A DNA stretch of 64,000 nucleotides from Paucibacter_B soli (GTDB lineage: Bacteria; Pseudomonadota; Gammaproteobacteria; Burkholderiales; Burkholderiaceae_C). This document shows, piece after piece, positions 47,820 to 56,699 of the stretch. Where the stretch lies: the NCBI RefSeq assembly GCF_037482845.1, contig NZ_JBBHJW010000010.1:186001-250000 (forward strand), written 5' to 3'. The notes beneath the pieces are model-generated. The model was given only the letters and a program-made list of their open reading frames with translations, did not search any database and had not been told where the DNA came from. The position numbers were made by a program, and so were the translations under genes. The first letter of the stretch is position 1. Each line of letters starts with the position of its first letter.

Positions 47820-48063
47820 GCAAAGCCCTGGGCGGGTGGTTGCGAAGGCCCTTTGCGCTGCCGAGCAACGCAGCGCCTTGTGGCCGCGCGCGTACTCGCG
47901 CGCTTCAAGCTCTGGTATGGCGCAGCATGTCTGAACGCAGCGAGCCGTAGGTGAGCGCAGTGAGTTCTGCGCCCGGCCACAAGGCGCGAGTAGCACAGGG
48001 GAGCCCGAGCGCAGCGAGGGCCTGCGCAGCCGGGCCGCAGCGGCCACCCGCCCAGGGCTTTGC
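47820..48063. repeat. imperfect 244-base inverted repeat
   Basis: GCAAAGCCCTGGGCGGGTGG at 47820-47839 is an exact inverted copy of 48044-48063, and GCGCCTTGTGGCCG at 47873-47886 of 47974-47987. The region could fold into a long hairpin. Its length and position, downstream of the zinc-ribbon gene and before ubiM, fit a non-autonomous mobile element. Confidence 0.7.
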
Positions 48064-48159
48064 AGCCGCCCGCCCAGCCAGGCAAATCCGCTGTGCGGCG
48101 ACAAGCCAGAACTGAGCTGCGTCAAGGCGCAGCCAGCCTACAGCGTTTAGGCTCGCCGG

Positions 48160-49365
48160 ATGCACGAAGAACAGCCCCAAGTCCTCATCATCGGCGCCGG
48201 TCCGGCCGGCCTCTCGATGGCCGCCGCGCTGGCGGATGTCGGCCTCGCCAGCACCGTGCTGGAACAGGCGCCGCTGGCGCAGATTGCCGATCCGGCCGAG
48301 GACGGCCGCGAGATCGCCCTCACCCACCGCGGCATGGCGGTGCTGCAAGCGCTCGGCGCCTGGCAAGACCTGCCGCCGGAGCAGATCTCGCCGCTCAAGC
48401 GCGCCCACGTGTTCGACGGCAACGCGCCGAGCTTTCTGGGTTTCGATCCCGGCAGTGGCGGTGCTGATGCTGAGCAGCTGGGTGCCCTGGTGCCCAACCA
48501 CTGGTTGCGCCGCATCGCCTACCAGGGTGCGCAGCGCCGCGCCGGCCTGATCAGCTTGCGCTGCGAGGCACGCATGCGCAGCCTGAGCCTGCAGCAGGCC
48601 GATGCCGCCAGCGTCACGCTGGAGAGCGGCGAGACGCTCCAGGCGCCGCTGCTGATCGCCGCCGACAGCCGCTTCTCCAATGCCCGCCGCCTGGCCGGCA
48701 TAGGCGCCGAGATGCGCGACTTCGGCCGCGGCGTGATCGTCTGCCGCATGGCGCATGACGAGGTGGACCACCAGGCCACCGCGCTGGAGTGCTTCCACTA
48801 TGGCCACACCATGGCCTGGTTGCCGCTCAACGGGCGAATGAGTTCGCTGGTGCTAACGATGGACAGCCAGCCGCTGCAGGAGCTGCTGGCCTGGGACGAG
48901 GCACGCTTCACGGCCTGGGTGCAGGAGCACAGCCTGGGCCGGCTGGGCCGGCTGCGGCTGCTCGGCCCGCGCCACCATTACCCGCTGGTGGCCACCTATG
49001 CGCACCGCTTTGCCGCGCCGCGCTTTGCCCTCATCGGCGATGCCGCGGTGGGCATGCACCCGGTCACCGCGCATGGCTACAACTTCGGGCTTTACGGCGT
49101 TCAGACCCTGGCCGCCCTGCTCAAGGGCGCGGCCGACCCGGGTGATGCCGCCCTGCTGCAGCGCTATGCGGCCGAACACCGCCGCGCCACCTGGCCGATC
49201 TACCAGGGCACCAATGCGGTGGTGAAGCTCTTCACCGACGAGCGCCCGGGCGCGCGCCTGCTGCGGCGCGGCGTGCTGACGCTGGCCGGACGGCTGCCGC
49301 CGCTGAAGGCCGCCATCAGCGCGCAGCTGACCGGCAAGCCCTGGCTGCCCTTCAGTCGCCCTTGA
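48160..49365 (+). CDS. ubiM: ubiquinone-biosynthesis FAD monooxygenase, UbiH/UbiM type
   Basis: 401 residues. The N-terminal FAD motif is LIIGAGPAGLSMAAALADVG, the middle block is LLIAADSRFSNAR, and the late FAD motif is FALIGDAAVGMHPVTAHGYNFGL (the HPVTAHG variant is the UbiM group). It hydroxylates the ubiquinone head group. The gene is preceded by 97 bases to the inverted repeat, and the 14 bases at its end overlap the convergent ggt gene. The symbol is a guess at the subfamily; UbiH or UbiF is possible. Confidence 0.8.
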   Translation: MHEEQPQVLIIGAGPAGLSMAAALADVGLASTVLEQAPLAQIADPAEDGREIALTHRGMAVLQALGAWQDLPPEQISPLKRAHVFDGNAPSFLGFDPGSGGADAEQLGALVPNHWLRRIAYQGAQRRAGLISLRCEARMRSLSLQQADAASVTLESGETLQAPLLIAADSRFSNARRLAGIGAEMRDFGRGVIVCRMAHDEVDHQATALECFHYGHTMAWLPLNGRMSSLVLTMDSQPLQELLAWDEARFTAWVQEHSLGRLGRLRLLGPRHHYPLVATYAHRFAAPRFALIGDAAVGMHPVTAHGYNFGLYGVQTLAALLKGAADPGDAALLQRYAAEHRRATWPIYQGTNAVVKLFTDERPGARLLRRGVLTLAGRLPPLKAAISAQLTGKPWLPFSRP

Positions 49366-51172
49366 CGATGCCCTCGCGGCGCGGGTCGGCGCCGCCGAAC
49401 CAGCCGCTGCCACGGCGTTCGATCGCCTGCAGGCCGCTGGGGAAATCGGTCTCGATCACCTGATGACCCAGCGCGCGCAGGCCCTGCACCGTGGCGGGCG
49501 GCAGCAGGCCGCGCTCCAGCACCGAGGGGCCGTTGAAATTGCCCACATTGGGCAGGTTGATGGCGCGCTGCACATCCATGCCCCAGTCCTGCGTGGCCAG
49601 CAAGGTCTTGGCGACGAAGTGGATGATGGCCTGCCCGCCCGGTGAGCCCAGGCTCATCAGCAGCCGGCCATCGCGCGGGTCGAACACCAGGGTCGGGCTC
49701 ATGCTGGAGCGCGGGCGCTTGCCGGGCTCGACGCGATTCGCCACCGGCCGGCCCTGGGCATCGCGCGGCAGCATGGCGAAATCGGTGAGCTGGTTGTTGA
49801 GCAGGAAGCCGCCCACCAGTCCGGTGCCGCCATCGCTCATGATCTGCGCACCGAAGGCCGCTTCCACCGTGGTGGTGAACGCGACCGCCTGGCCCTCGCC
49901 GTCGATCACGCTGATATGGCTGGTGCCATGCTCGGCCTGCGCGGCCTGCGGCGCATGGGCGCTGCGTGCCTGGCGCGGCGTGCCGGCCTGCGCCTGGCCC
50001 ATGCTGCGCGGGCCGATCAGCGCGGCGCGCTGGCGCAGGTAGTCGGGGTCCAGCAGGCTCAGCCAGTCGCCCGCCGGTGGTGCCACGAAATCGGGATCGG
50101 CAATGTACTGGGCGCGGTCGGCATAGGCCAGGCGCGAGGCCTCCAGATAGCGGTGCAGCCAGGCCGGGCGCGGCAGCCCGTCCTGCAGATCGCGGGCGGC
50201 ATCGCCGGGCGGCAGCATGCCCAGGATCTGCATCATCGTCAGGTGGCCTGAGGACGGCGGTGGAAAGCCACACACGCGCCAGCCAGGGTCGCTGCGCCAA
50301 TCTGTGCAAATGGGCCGGCGCTCGACCGGCCGGTAGGCGGCCAGATCGGCCTCGCTGAGCAGGCCCGGGTTGCTGGCATGGCCGCGCACCCGGCGCACCA
50401 TGTCCCGGGCCACGCTGCCGCGGTAAAAGGCCTGCGCGCTGCCCTCGGCGGCGATGCGCCGCAGCAGCTCGGCCAGCGCCGGATTGCGCAGGCGCTGGCC
50501 CTGGGGCCAGGGCTTGCCATCGGCGTCGAAGAAATAGCGTGCCGCCAGCGCATCGCGGCGCAAACCGCTGGCGCCACCCAGCAGCAGGTGCAGGCGAGCG
50601 CCGACCTCGAAGCCCTGCTCGCAAAGCGCGATGGCGGGTTCGAACAATCGCGCCCAGGGCAGGCGCCCATGCCGGCGATGCGCGGCCTCCAGCATGGCCA
50701 GCACGCCGGGTGTGCCCACCGCGCGGCCGCCCACCACCGCCTCGTCCATGCCCATGGGGCGGCCGTCGGGCCGGATGAAGAGACGCTCATCCACCGCGGC
50801 AGGCGCGGTCTCGCGCCCGTCCCAGGCGCTCAAGCCCCGCCCATCCCACAGCATCAGGAAGGCGCCGCCGCCGATGCCGCTGGACTGCGGCTCCACCAGG
50901 GCCAACACCAGCTGGGTGGCGATGGCGGCGTCGAGCGCATTGCCGCCGGCCTTGAGGATCTGGTAGCCCGCTTCCACCGCCTGCGGATTGGCCGCCGCCA
51001 CCGCGAAATGCCGGCTGGCCCAGCCGGGCTTGGCGCGCCAGCCGCTGGCGGCCTCGGGTTGGGCCGGCACGGCTGGTATGGCTGGCACGACTGGCGGCGG
51101 CGGGGGGCTGCTGGCGCAGGCCAGTAGCGCAAGGCTCAGCAGCAGGCCGAGCGGCTTCAGGGGCAGTTGCAT
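49352..51172 (-). CDS. ggt: gamma-glutamyltransferase
   Basis: 606 residues from ATG 51172. It is a periplasmic enzyme that cleaves glutathione and transfers gamma-glutamyl groups; it self-cleaves before a catalytic Thr, here in AEHGTSHISVIDGEG (about 404). Other motifs are SGIGGGAFLMLWDG and MSPTLVFD with LGSPGG. The N-terminus MQLPLKPLGLLLSLALLACAS has a likely lipobox (LLAC), so it may be an outer-membrane lipoprotein. It converges on ubiM. Confidence 0.92.
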   Translation of the reverse strand: MQLPLKPLGLLLSLALLACASSPPPPPVVPAIPAVPAQPEAASGWRAKPGWASRHFAVAAANPQAVEAGYQILKAGGNALDAAIATQLVLALVEPQSSGIGGGAFLMLWDGRGLSAWDGRETAPAAVDERLFIRPDGRPMGMDEAVVGGRAVGTPGVLAMLEAAHRRHGRLPWARLFEPAIALCEQGFEVGARLHLLLGGASGLRRDALAARYFFDADGKPWPQGQRLRNPALAELLRRIAAEGSAQAFYRGSVARDMVRRVRGHASNPGLLSEADLAAYRPVERRPICTDWRSDPGWRVCGFPPPSSGHLTMMQILGMLPPGDAARDLQDGLPRPAWLHRYLEASRLAYADRAQYIADPDFVAPPAGDWLSLLDPDYLRQRAALIGPRSMGQAQAGTPRQARSAHAPQAAQAEHGTSHISVIDGEGQAVAFTTTVEAAFGAQIMSDGGTGLVGGFLLNNQLTDFAMLPRDAQGRPVANRVEPGKRPRSSMSPTLVFDPRDGRLLMSLGSPGGQAIIHFVAKTLLATQDWGMDVQRAINLPNVGNFNGPSVLERGLLPPATVQGLRALGHQVIETDFPSGLQAIERRGSGWFGGADPRREGIVKGD

Positions 51173-51207
51173 GAACGGGACGAGACCGAAGCGGCGGAGG
51201 CTCGATC

Positions 51208-52608
51208 CTAAAAGATCCCCAGGTCTTTCACGCTGTAGTTGCCGATCTGCGGCAGCACCATGGATAAGTTGGCGGCGCTCACCCCCATCCAGCTGGCCAG
51301 GGTCGCGCCGAGCTGGTCCACCGCGGTGCTGGGCAGCAGGCGGCCCTGGCCCACATCGTCGGGCCCGTTCACCGACACCGAGGGCAGCTGGCCCCAGAAG
51401 CGCCCGCCCTTGACCGCGCCGCCCAGCACGAAATGATGGCTGCCCCAGCCATGGTCGGAACCATCGCCATTCGAGGTCAGCGTGCGGCCGAAGTCCGAAG
51501 CGGTGAAGGTGCTGACCTGATTGGCCACGCCCAGCTCGACGGTGGCATCGTAAAAACTCGCCAGCGCATCGGCCACGCTGGCCAGCAGGCCGGGATGCTG
51601 GTCGGGCAAAAAATCGTGCAGATCGAAGCCGCCGAGCGAGACGAAGAACACCTGCCGCTTGGCCCCCAGGCCGGCGCGCGCGGCGATCAGCTTGGCCACC
51701 ATGTGCAGCTGCATGGCCAGGCCGTTGGCGGCGTCGAAGGGGGTGGCCAGGGCCGGCAGGCTGGCCAGCGCGCCCGCCACGATGGACTGGGCGCTCACCG
51801 AGCGGCTCACCACCCGGCTGAGCTCCTGCTCCATCCAATGCGTGCGCGGCGCGGTGATGAGGCTGCGCAAGGCGTCAGCGCAGGCCTGCGAGCCGAACAG
51901 GGGCTTGGCGATGCCGTTGATGGCCACCGCGCCGGTGCTGGACATCTGGTACTGCACCGCCTGCTGACCGGCCATGAAGACGGCATTGCCCGAGACATTG
52001 ATGCAGCTGAAGGTGGCGTTGCCATTGCTGGAGAGGAATTGGTCGCCCATGCGCCCGCCCCAGCCCGAGGTGGCACCTTCGGGCAGCGAGGCCTGCCAGA
52101 CGCTTTGCTGGTCGTTGTGCGAGAACAGCTTGGGCGGTAGCGGCACGCTTTGCGCCTTGTACTGGGCCAGGCTGGTGGGCTGCATCAGCGTGCCCACGTT
52201 GAGCAGCATGCCGAGCTTGCCGGCATCGAAGATCCGTTTGAGCTTGCCAAGTTGCGGCGCCAGCGCCATCTGGCGCCCATCGGCCAGCGCCACCGAGGGG
52301 CTCAACAGCGTGGCGGCGAGCTGGTCGCGCGGGGTGGCAATGGTCTGGCGTATCGCCTGGTAGGCGCTGTGGCTGGCGCTGTCATAGGGCACCAGGGTGT
52401 TGCCATGGTCGTTGCCGCCATACAGGAAGACGCAGACCAGGGCCTTGTAGTCGCTGGGTGCGGCCTGGGCCGCGGCCTCGCCGATGGCGGCCAGGTTCAG
52501 CGCCCAGGGTGCGGCCACGCCCGCCAGACCCAGTGCGCCGGCGCGCCGCAGCAGCTCGCGGCGCTGCAGTTGTTCAAGCTTGCTGATGTGCATGGAGGGT
52601 TCGCTCAC
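51208..52608 (-). CDS. DUF1501 family protein
   Basis: 466 residues from GTG 52608, coupled to the upstream stop (GTGA); ATG at 52593 is an alternative. It has a Tat-like signal (QRRELLRRAGALGLAGVAAP). Motifs include FLYGGNDHGNTLVPYD and DFGRTLTSNGDGSDHGWGSHHFVLGGAV, the sulfatase-like core of DUF1501. It is exported. Functions with the DUF1800 partner are not settled. Confidence 0.88.
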   Translation of the reverse strand: MSEPSMHISKLEQLQRRELLRRAGALGLAGVAAPWALNLAAIGEAAAQAAPSDYKALVCVFLYGGNDHGNTLVPYDSASHSAYQAIRQTIATPRDQLAATLLSPSVALADGRQMALAPQLGKLKRIFDAGKLGMLLNVGTLMQPTSLAQYKAQSVPLPPKLFSHNDQQSVWQASLPEGATSGWGGRMGDQFLSSNGNATFSCINVSGNAVFMAGQQAVQYQMSSTGAVAINGIAKPLFGSQACADALRSLITAPRTHWMEQELSRVVSRSVSAQSIVAGALASLPALATPFDAANGLAMQLHMVAKLIAARAGLGAKRQVFFVSLGGFDLHDFLPDQHPGLLASVADALASFYDATVELGVANQVSTFTASDFGRTLTSNGDGSDHGWGSHHFVLGGAVKGGRFWGQLPSVSVNGPDDVGQGRLLPSTAVDQLGATLASWMGVSAANLSMVLPQIGNYSVKDLGIF

Positions 52609-54272
52609 TTCTGGATCAGGTATTCGGGGCAGGCCATCACCAGCATGAGGCTGGCATGCACGCGTGCGAGTCGGCCGGCCTCGGTGCCGGCGCTCAGGCT
52701 TTGCACCGCGGCCACGATGCTGGCCTGGGTGGCCGCGGCCAGCCCATCCCCCGCCAGCAGCAGCGCATGCCGGGCCACCAGGGCCGGCGCATCGCCGGCC
52801 AGGGCCAGATCGGCGCTGTAATCGGGCCTGAGCTCGCCCAGCCCGTTGGCAATCACGTTCTGCATGAAGTTGAGGTAGCCGGCCACCGTGCTTTCATTGC
52901 AGAGCTGGAACTCGGGCGCGGTCACGCCCTGGGCACCCAGCGGCGAATTCGGCGGCACATAGCCGGGCCGGAAGAAGTTGAACACCGAGGGGCTGCGCAG
53001 CGGGCTCTGCCCCAGCCGCGTGGCCGGGTTGGAGAGGTCGCCGATATTCCACAAGTCCGTCGGCGAGTTCAGCTTGGCATGGCGCGCCCATTGCACAAAG
53101 CGCTGCACCGGCTCACGCAGCTTGCCCACGGACGGCCCCGTGCCCGGGCTGCGCGCTTCCGTGTCCAGCAAGATCGCCTTGATGACGGCCTTGAGGTCGC
53201 CGCGCTGGCCCTGGCCGTTGTCGTTGAACACGGCGGCGACTCTTTGCACATAGGCCGGGCTGGGCTGCGAGCAGACCAGGCGCTGGATCAGCTGCCGACC
53301 TATGAAGGGGCCGACATTGGCATGGTTGGCCAGCGTGTCCAGGGCGATCTTGAGCGCCGCCGGGCCGTCGGCCGTGACCGGCACGTCTACGTTCAGCACC
53401 TTCTTGGCGCCGCCGGAGAAGCGCGCAGCCAGATGCACCATGGGCTTGCGCATGAAGCCCGGGTCGCTGGCGCTGGCGCCGTCAAACTCCCAGCCGGTGA
53501 ACACGCGTGCCAGCTCGGTGATGCTGCTCTGCGTATACGTCTCGATGGGCTTGCCGCCGCTGGTCTTGGGGCTGCCGTCCAGGTTCAGCTCCAGCAGGCC
53601 GATACTGAACAGCTGCATCACCTCGCGCGCATAGTTCTCGTCGGGCACCCGACCGGTTTTGGCGTCCTCCTTCTGGTTGCCGCGCATATTCAGATAGACG
53701 CCCATGGCGTTGGACAGGCTCACGCCTTGCAGCAGATCGCGGTAGCTGCCAAAGGCGCGCTCCTCCAGCATATCGACGTAGGCGGCCACCGCCATGGCGC
53801 GCCAGGGCACCGGCAGGCCGGCCATCGACACCACGAAGATCTCGGAGAGCGCCAGCACCACACGCTGGCGCAGCTGGTCGGGCGAGCCGATCAGCTTGCG
53901 CCACAGGCTGGCGTCCATGCCGGCAAAGCCGTTGCGAAACTCGGTGCTGCCATAGCCCTTGCTCAGCATCCAGTCAAAGTGCGACTGGCTGCGCGGCAGG
54001 GCGAACTGTTCGTCCAGCCAGGCGCTCAGGCCCTTGCGCTTGAGCGCCGCGATGTCTTCAGCGTTGGCGGCAAAGCCAGCCTGGGCAAGCAGGCGCGCAG
54101 CGTCTGCGTCGGTCGGGCCGGCGGGGGGTGGTGGTGGCGGAGCTGGTGGCGGAGGTGACGGTGCGGGCGCTGGGCTGTCGCCGCCACCGCCTCCGCCGCA
54201 GGCACTGAGCAGGCCGGCGGCCAGGGCCGCGGCGCCGATGGGAAGGCTTGTCTCAAGACCTGGGTCTGCCAT
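52605..54272 (-). CDS. DUF1800 family protein
   Basis: 555 residues from ATG 54272, with AAGGA upstream. It begins with a lipobox-like SACGGGGGG (about residue 24) and a Pro-rich linker, then the DUF1800 body: AARLLAQAGF, ENYAREVMQLFSIGLLELNLDG, SITELARVFTGWEF, FIGRQLIQRLVCSQPS and SPSVFNFFRPGYVP. Overlaps the DUF1501 gene by four bases, the usual order of this pair. Confidence 0.88.
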   Translation of the reverse strand: MADPGLETSLPIGAAALAAGLLSACGGGGGGDSPAPAPSPPPPAPPPPPPAGPTDADAARLLAQAGFAANAEDIAALKRKGLSAWLDEQFALPRSQSHFDWMLSKGYGSTEFRNGFAGMDASLWRKLIGSPDQLRQRVVLALSEIFVVSMAGLPVPWRAMAVAAYVDMLEERAFGSYRDLLQGVSLSNAMGVYLNMRGNQKEDAKTGRVPDENYAREVMQLFSIGLLELNLDGSPKTSGGKPIETYTQSSITELARVFTGWEFDGASASDPGFMRKPMVHLAARFSGGAKKVLNVDVPVTADGPAALKIALDTLANHANVGPFIGRQLIQRLVCSQPSPAYVQRVAAVFNDNGQGQRGDLKAVIKAILLDTEARSPGTGPSVGKLREPVQRFVQWARHAKLNSPTDLWNIGDLSNPATRLGQSPLRSPSVFNFFRPGYVPPNSPLGAQGVTAPEFQLCNESTVAGYLNFMQNVIANGLGELRPDYSADLALAGDAPALVARHALLLAGDGLAAATQASIVAAVQSLSAGTEAGRLARVHASLMLVMACPEYLIQK

Positions 54273-54368
54273 GCTGGTCCTTGTCAAAAGTTCCAGCAGT
54301 CTAGTAATAGCGACGCGAATTCTTGCGTCGCTCGCGTGAAGATTTGTAGCGGTACGAGGCTTCAGTCG

Positions 54369-55061
54369 CTAGCCGCGCAGCACACTCAGCATGGGCGGCA
54401 GCATCGCCACCAAGCCCACCAGGTCGCGGATGCTCTCGGCCTGGGTCTTGGCGCGCAGGCTGGCGATCTGGGTGCGGATGGTGGAAACGGCAACCTGGTG
54501 CCTGGCGGCGATGTCCTGCGGCTGCAAGCCCTCGCACAAGGCCTGCAGCACCTGCTGCTCGGCGCTGGTGAGGCGGTGTTCGCGCGCAAAGGCATGGATG
54601 GAGAGCTCGCCGCAGAGCTGCTGCTTGCCCAGCAGCACCAGGGCGCCGGGCCGGTTGTCGCCCAACGCCATCGGGATCACCGACAGCATCAGCCGCGCCG
54701 CGCCTTGCCCCAGGGTGATGAGCCGCCTGAGGCCCTGCAGCGCGGCGGCCTGCAGCGCCGCCCTCAGGCGCAGTTGGTCGGCCTCCTGGCTGGCGCTCAG
54801 ACAGTCGTCATGCAGGCACAACCAGGCATGCTGGGCCAGGCGGCTGCGCGCCATGTGGTTGGCGTAATGCAGCTGGCCGCTCTCGCTGACCAGCAGCAGG
54901 CCCAGGTCGATCTCGTCGAGCGCGCGCGAGAACAGCGCGCCTGGCAGGCCGAGCGCGGGCGCGCGCCGGCGGCGTTCGGGTCCGCGATAGTCCGGCAGCC
55001 CCAGACCCGCCCAGCTCGGGCGCTGCTCCTCAACGCCCTGGGATTGCAGCAACGCTTGCAT
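54369..55061 (-). CDS. LuxR family transcriptional regulator
   Basis: 230 residues. A PAS-like sensory segment (FSRALDEIDLGLLLVSESGQLHYANHMARS, about 44-75) is followed by a C-terminal LuxR helix-turn-helix (LTSAEQQVLQALCEGLQPQDIAARHQVAVSTIRTQIASLRAKTQ). It sits between the DUF1800/1501 pair and scoAB on the same strand. No receiver domain, so it senses a ligand directly. Target genes unknown. Confidence 0.88.
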   Translation of the reverse strand: MQALLQSQGVEEQRPSWAGLGLPDYRGPERRRRAPALGLPGALFSRALDEIDLGLLLVSESGQLHYANHMARSRLAQHAWLCLHDDCLSASQEADQLRLRAALQAAALQGLRRLITLGQGAARLMLSVIPMALGDNRPGALVLLGKQQLCGELSIHAFAREHRLTSAEQQVLQALCEGLQPQDIAARHQVAVSTIRTQIASLRAKTQAESIRDLVGLVAMLPPMLSVLRG

Positions 55062-55191
55062 CTTGTGCCCCCCTGTACCACCGACCCGGCACCATCCACC
55101 TTGTGGATGAGCCGAGCGCGATTTTGTGTCAGGACCGGCCGCACAAGCCAGCGTCTAGGCCTTGCAGACTAGGGATGGCAAAACGCCGGGA

Positions 55192-55830
55192 TCAGCGCAA
55201 TGGCACGCCGGTCTTGGCCTGCACTTCCTCGCGCGTGACGCCCTCGGCCAGCTCGACGAGCTTGAGCCCCTCGGGGGTCACGTCCATCACCGCTAGGTCG
55301 GTGATGATGCGGTTGACCACGCCCACGCCGGTGAGCGGCAGGGTGCACTGCGGCAAGATCTTCAGATCGGTGCTGCCGTCCTTCTTGCGCGCCACATGCT
55401 CCATCAGCACGATCACGCGCTTCACGCCGGCCACCAGGTCCATCGCGCCGCCCATGCCCTTGACCATCTTGCCGGGGATCATCCAGTTGGCCAGATCGCC
55501 CTGCTCGCTCACCTGCATGGCGCCGAGGATGGAGAGGTTGATCTTGCCGCCCCGAATCATCGCGAAGCTGTCGTGGCTGCCGAAAATGCTGGAGCCGGGA
55601 ATGGTGGTGACGGTCTGCTTGCCGGCGTTGATGAGGTCGGCGTCGACCTCGTCCTCGGTCGGGAACGGGCCTATGCCCAACATGCCGTTCTCGCTTTGCA
55701 GCCAGACTTCCTTGTCCGAGGGTACGAAATTGGCCACCAAGGTGGGGATGCCGATGCCCAGGTTCACATAGAAGCCGTCTTCGAGCTCCTGCGCGGCGCG
55801 TGCCGCCATTTGGTCTTGCGTCCAGGCCAT
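55192..55830 (-). CDS. scoB: 3-oxoacid CoA-transferase subunit B
   Basis: 212 residues, a usual B-subunit length. The catalytic Glu lies in WLQSENGMLGIGPFP; other blocks are GIGIPTLVANFVP and TTIPGSSIFGSHDSF. It swaps CoA between succinyl-CoA and a 3-oxoacid such as acetoacetate. It follows subunit A by two bases. Alternative names pcaJ or atoA cannot be excluded. Confidence 0.9.
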   Translation of the reverse strand: MAWTQDQMAARAAQELEDGFYVNLGIGIPTLVANFVPSDKEVWLQSENGMLGIGPFPTEDEVDADLINAGKQTVTTIPGSSIFGSHDSFAMIRGGKINLSILGAMQVSEQGDLANWMIPGKMVKGMGGAMDLVAGVKRVIVLMEHVARKKDGSTDLKILPQCTLPLTGVGVVNRIITDLAVMDVTPEGLKLVELAEGVTREEVQAKTGVPLR

Positions 55831-55832
55831 GA

Positions 55833-56543
55833 TCAGGCTCCTTGCTTCTTTTCAGAGAGCGTGCGCTTCTCGATGCGCTTCTCGGGATGCGGGTTGTGCA
55901 CGATGCGATGCACATAGATGCCGGGCAGATGCACCGCGTCGGGGTCTATGCTGCCGGTCTCGACAATGTGCTCGACCTCCACCACGGTGATCTTGCCGGC
56001 CATCGCGGCGGCCGGGTTGAAGTTGCGCGCGGTGCGGCGGAACACCAGGTTGCCGCTCTTGTCGGCGGTATGCGCCTTCACCAGGGCCACCTCGGGGTTG
56101 AGCGCGCGCTCCATCACATAGGTATGGCCATCGAACTCGCGCAGCTCCTTGCCCTCGGCGACGATGGTGCCCACGCCGGTGCGGGTGAAGAAGGCCGGGA
56201 TGCCGGCGCCGCCGGCGCGCAGCTTCTCGGCCAGCGTGCCCTGAGGCGTGAATTCCAGCTCCAGCTCGCCCGCCAGGTACTGGCGCTCGAACTCCTTGTT
56301 CTCGCCCACATAGCTGGAGATCATCTTCTTGATCTGGCGCGTTTCGAGCAGCTGGCCGAGGCCGAAGCCGTCCACGCCGGCATTGTTGGATATCACCGTC
56401 AGGCCCTTCACGCCGCTGTCACGCAGCGCTGCGATCAAGGCCTCGGGGATGCCGCAGAGGCCAAAGCCGCCGACCGCCAGCAACTGGCCGTCCTTGACGA
56501 TGCCATCCAGCGCGGCGGCCGCACTGGGATAAAGCTTGTTCAT
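55833..56543 (-). CDS. scoA: 3-oxoacid CoA-transferase subunit A
   Basis: 236 residues from ATG 56543, with GGAGA upstream. The motif VGGFGLCGIPEALIAAL and the CoA-binding block GVDGFGLGQLLETRQIKKMISSYVG are conserved. With subunit B it forms the alpha2-beta2 transferase. Three TACGTA boxes lie 45 bases upstream and may control it. Confidence 0.9.
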   Translation of the reverse strand: MNKLYPSAAAALDGIVKDGQLLAVGGFGLCGIPEALIAALRDSGVKGLTVISNNAGVDGFGLGQLLETRQIKKMISSYVGENKEFERQYLAGELELEFTPQGTLAEKLRAGGAGIPAFFTRTGVGTIVAEGKELREFDGHTYVMERALNPEVALVKAHTADKSGNLVFRRTARNFNPAAAMAGKITVVEVEHIVETGSIDPDAVHLPGIYVHRIVHNPHPEKRIEKRTLSEKKQGA

Positions 56544-56587
56544 TGCCGTCTCCAATCAAGCTGTGTTCGCAACGCCGCCGAGCGTAC

Positions 56588-56616
56588 TACGTATGGCTTT
56601 ACGTAGTCGTTACGTA
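56588..56616. promoter_or_regulatory. three TACGTA boxes between scoA and the barrel gene
   Basis: TACGTA occurs at 56588-56593, 56600-56605 and 56611-56616, spaced about 11-12 bases, one helical turn. The boxes lie in the 156-base divergent region of scoAB and the outer-membrane protein gene. A palindromic regulator site (TetR- or MerR-type, for example LiuR-like) is a possibility; no regulator gene is next to it except the LuxR gene downstream of scoB. Confidence 0.6.
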
Positions 56617-56699
56617 GATTCGCCTAAGCTGCCCGCGGCTTGCCAACAGATCGCGCGCGCCGCTCGGCCTTACCATCGCGCCATGCCGCAGGAATCCCG

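Noticed and set aside
47905..48807. 300-codon minus-strand frame across the inverted repeat and ubiM
   Set aside because: Runs over a repeat and antisense to a flavoenzyme; the translation has no family features.
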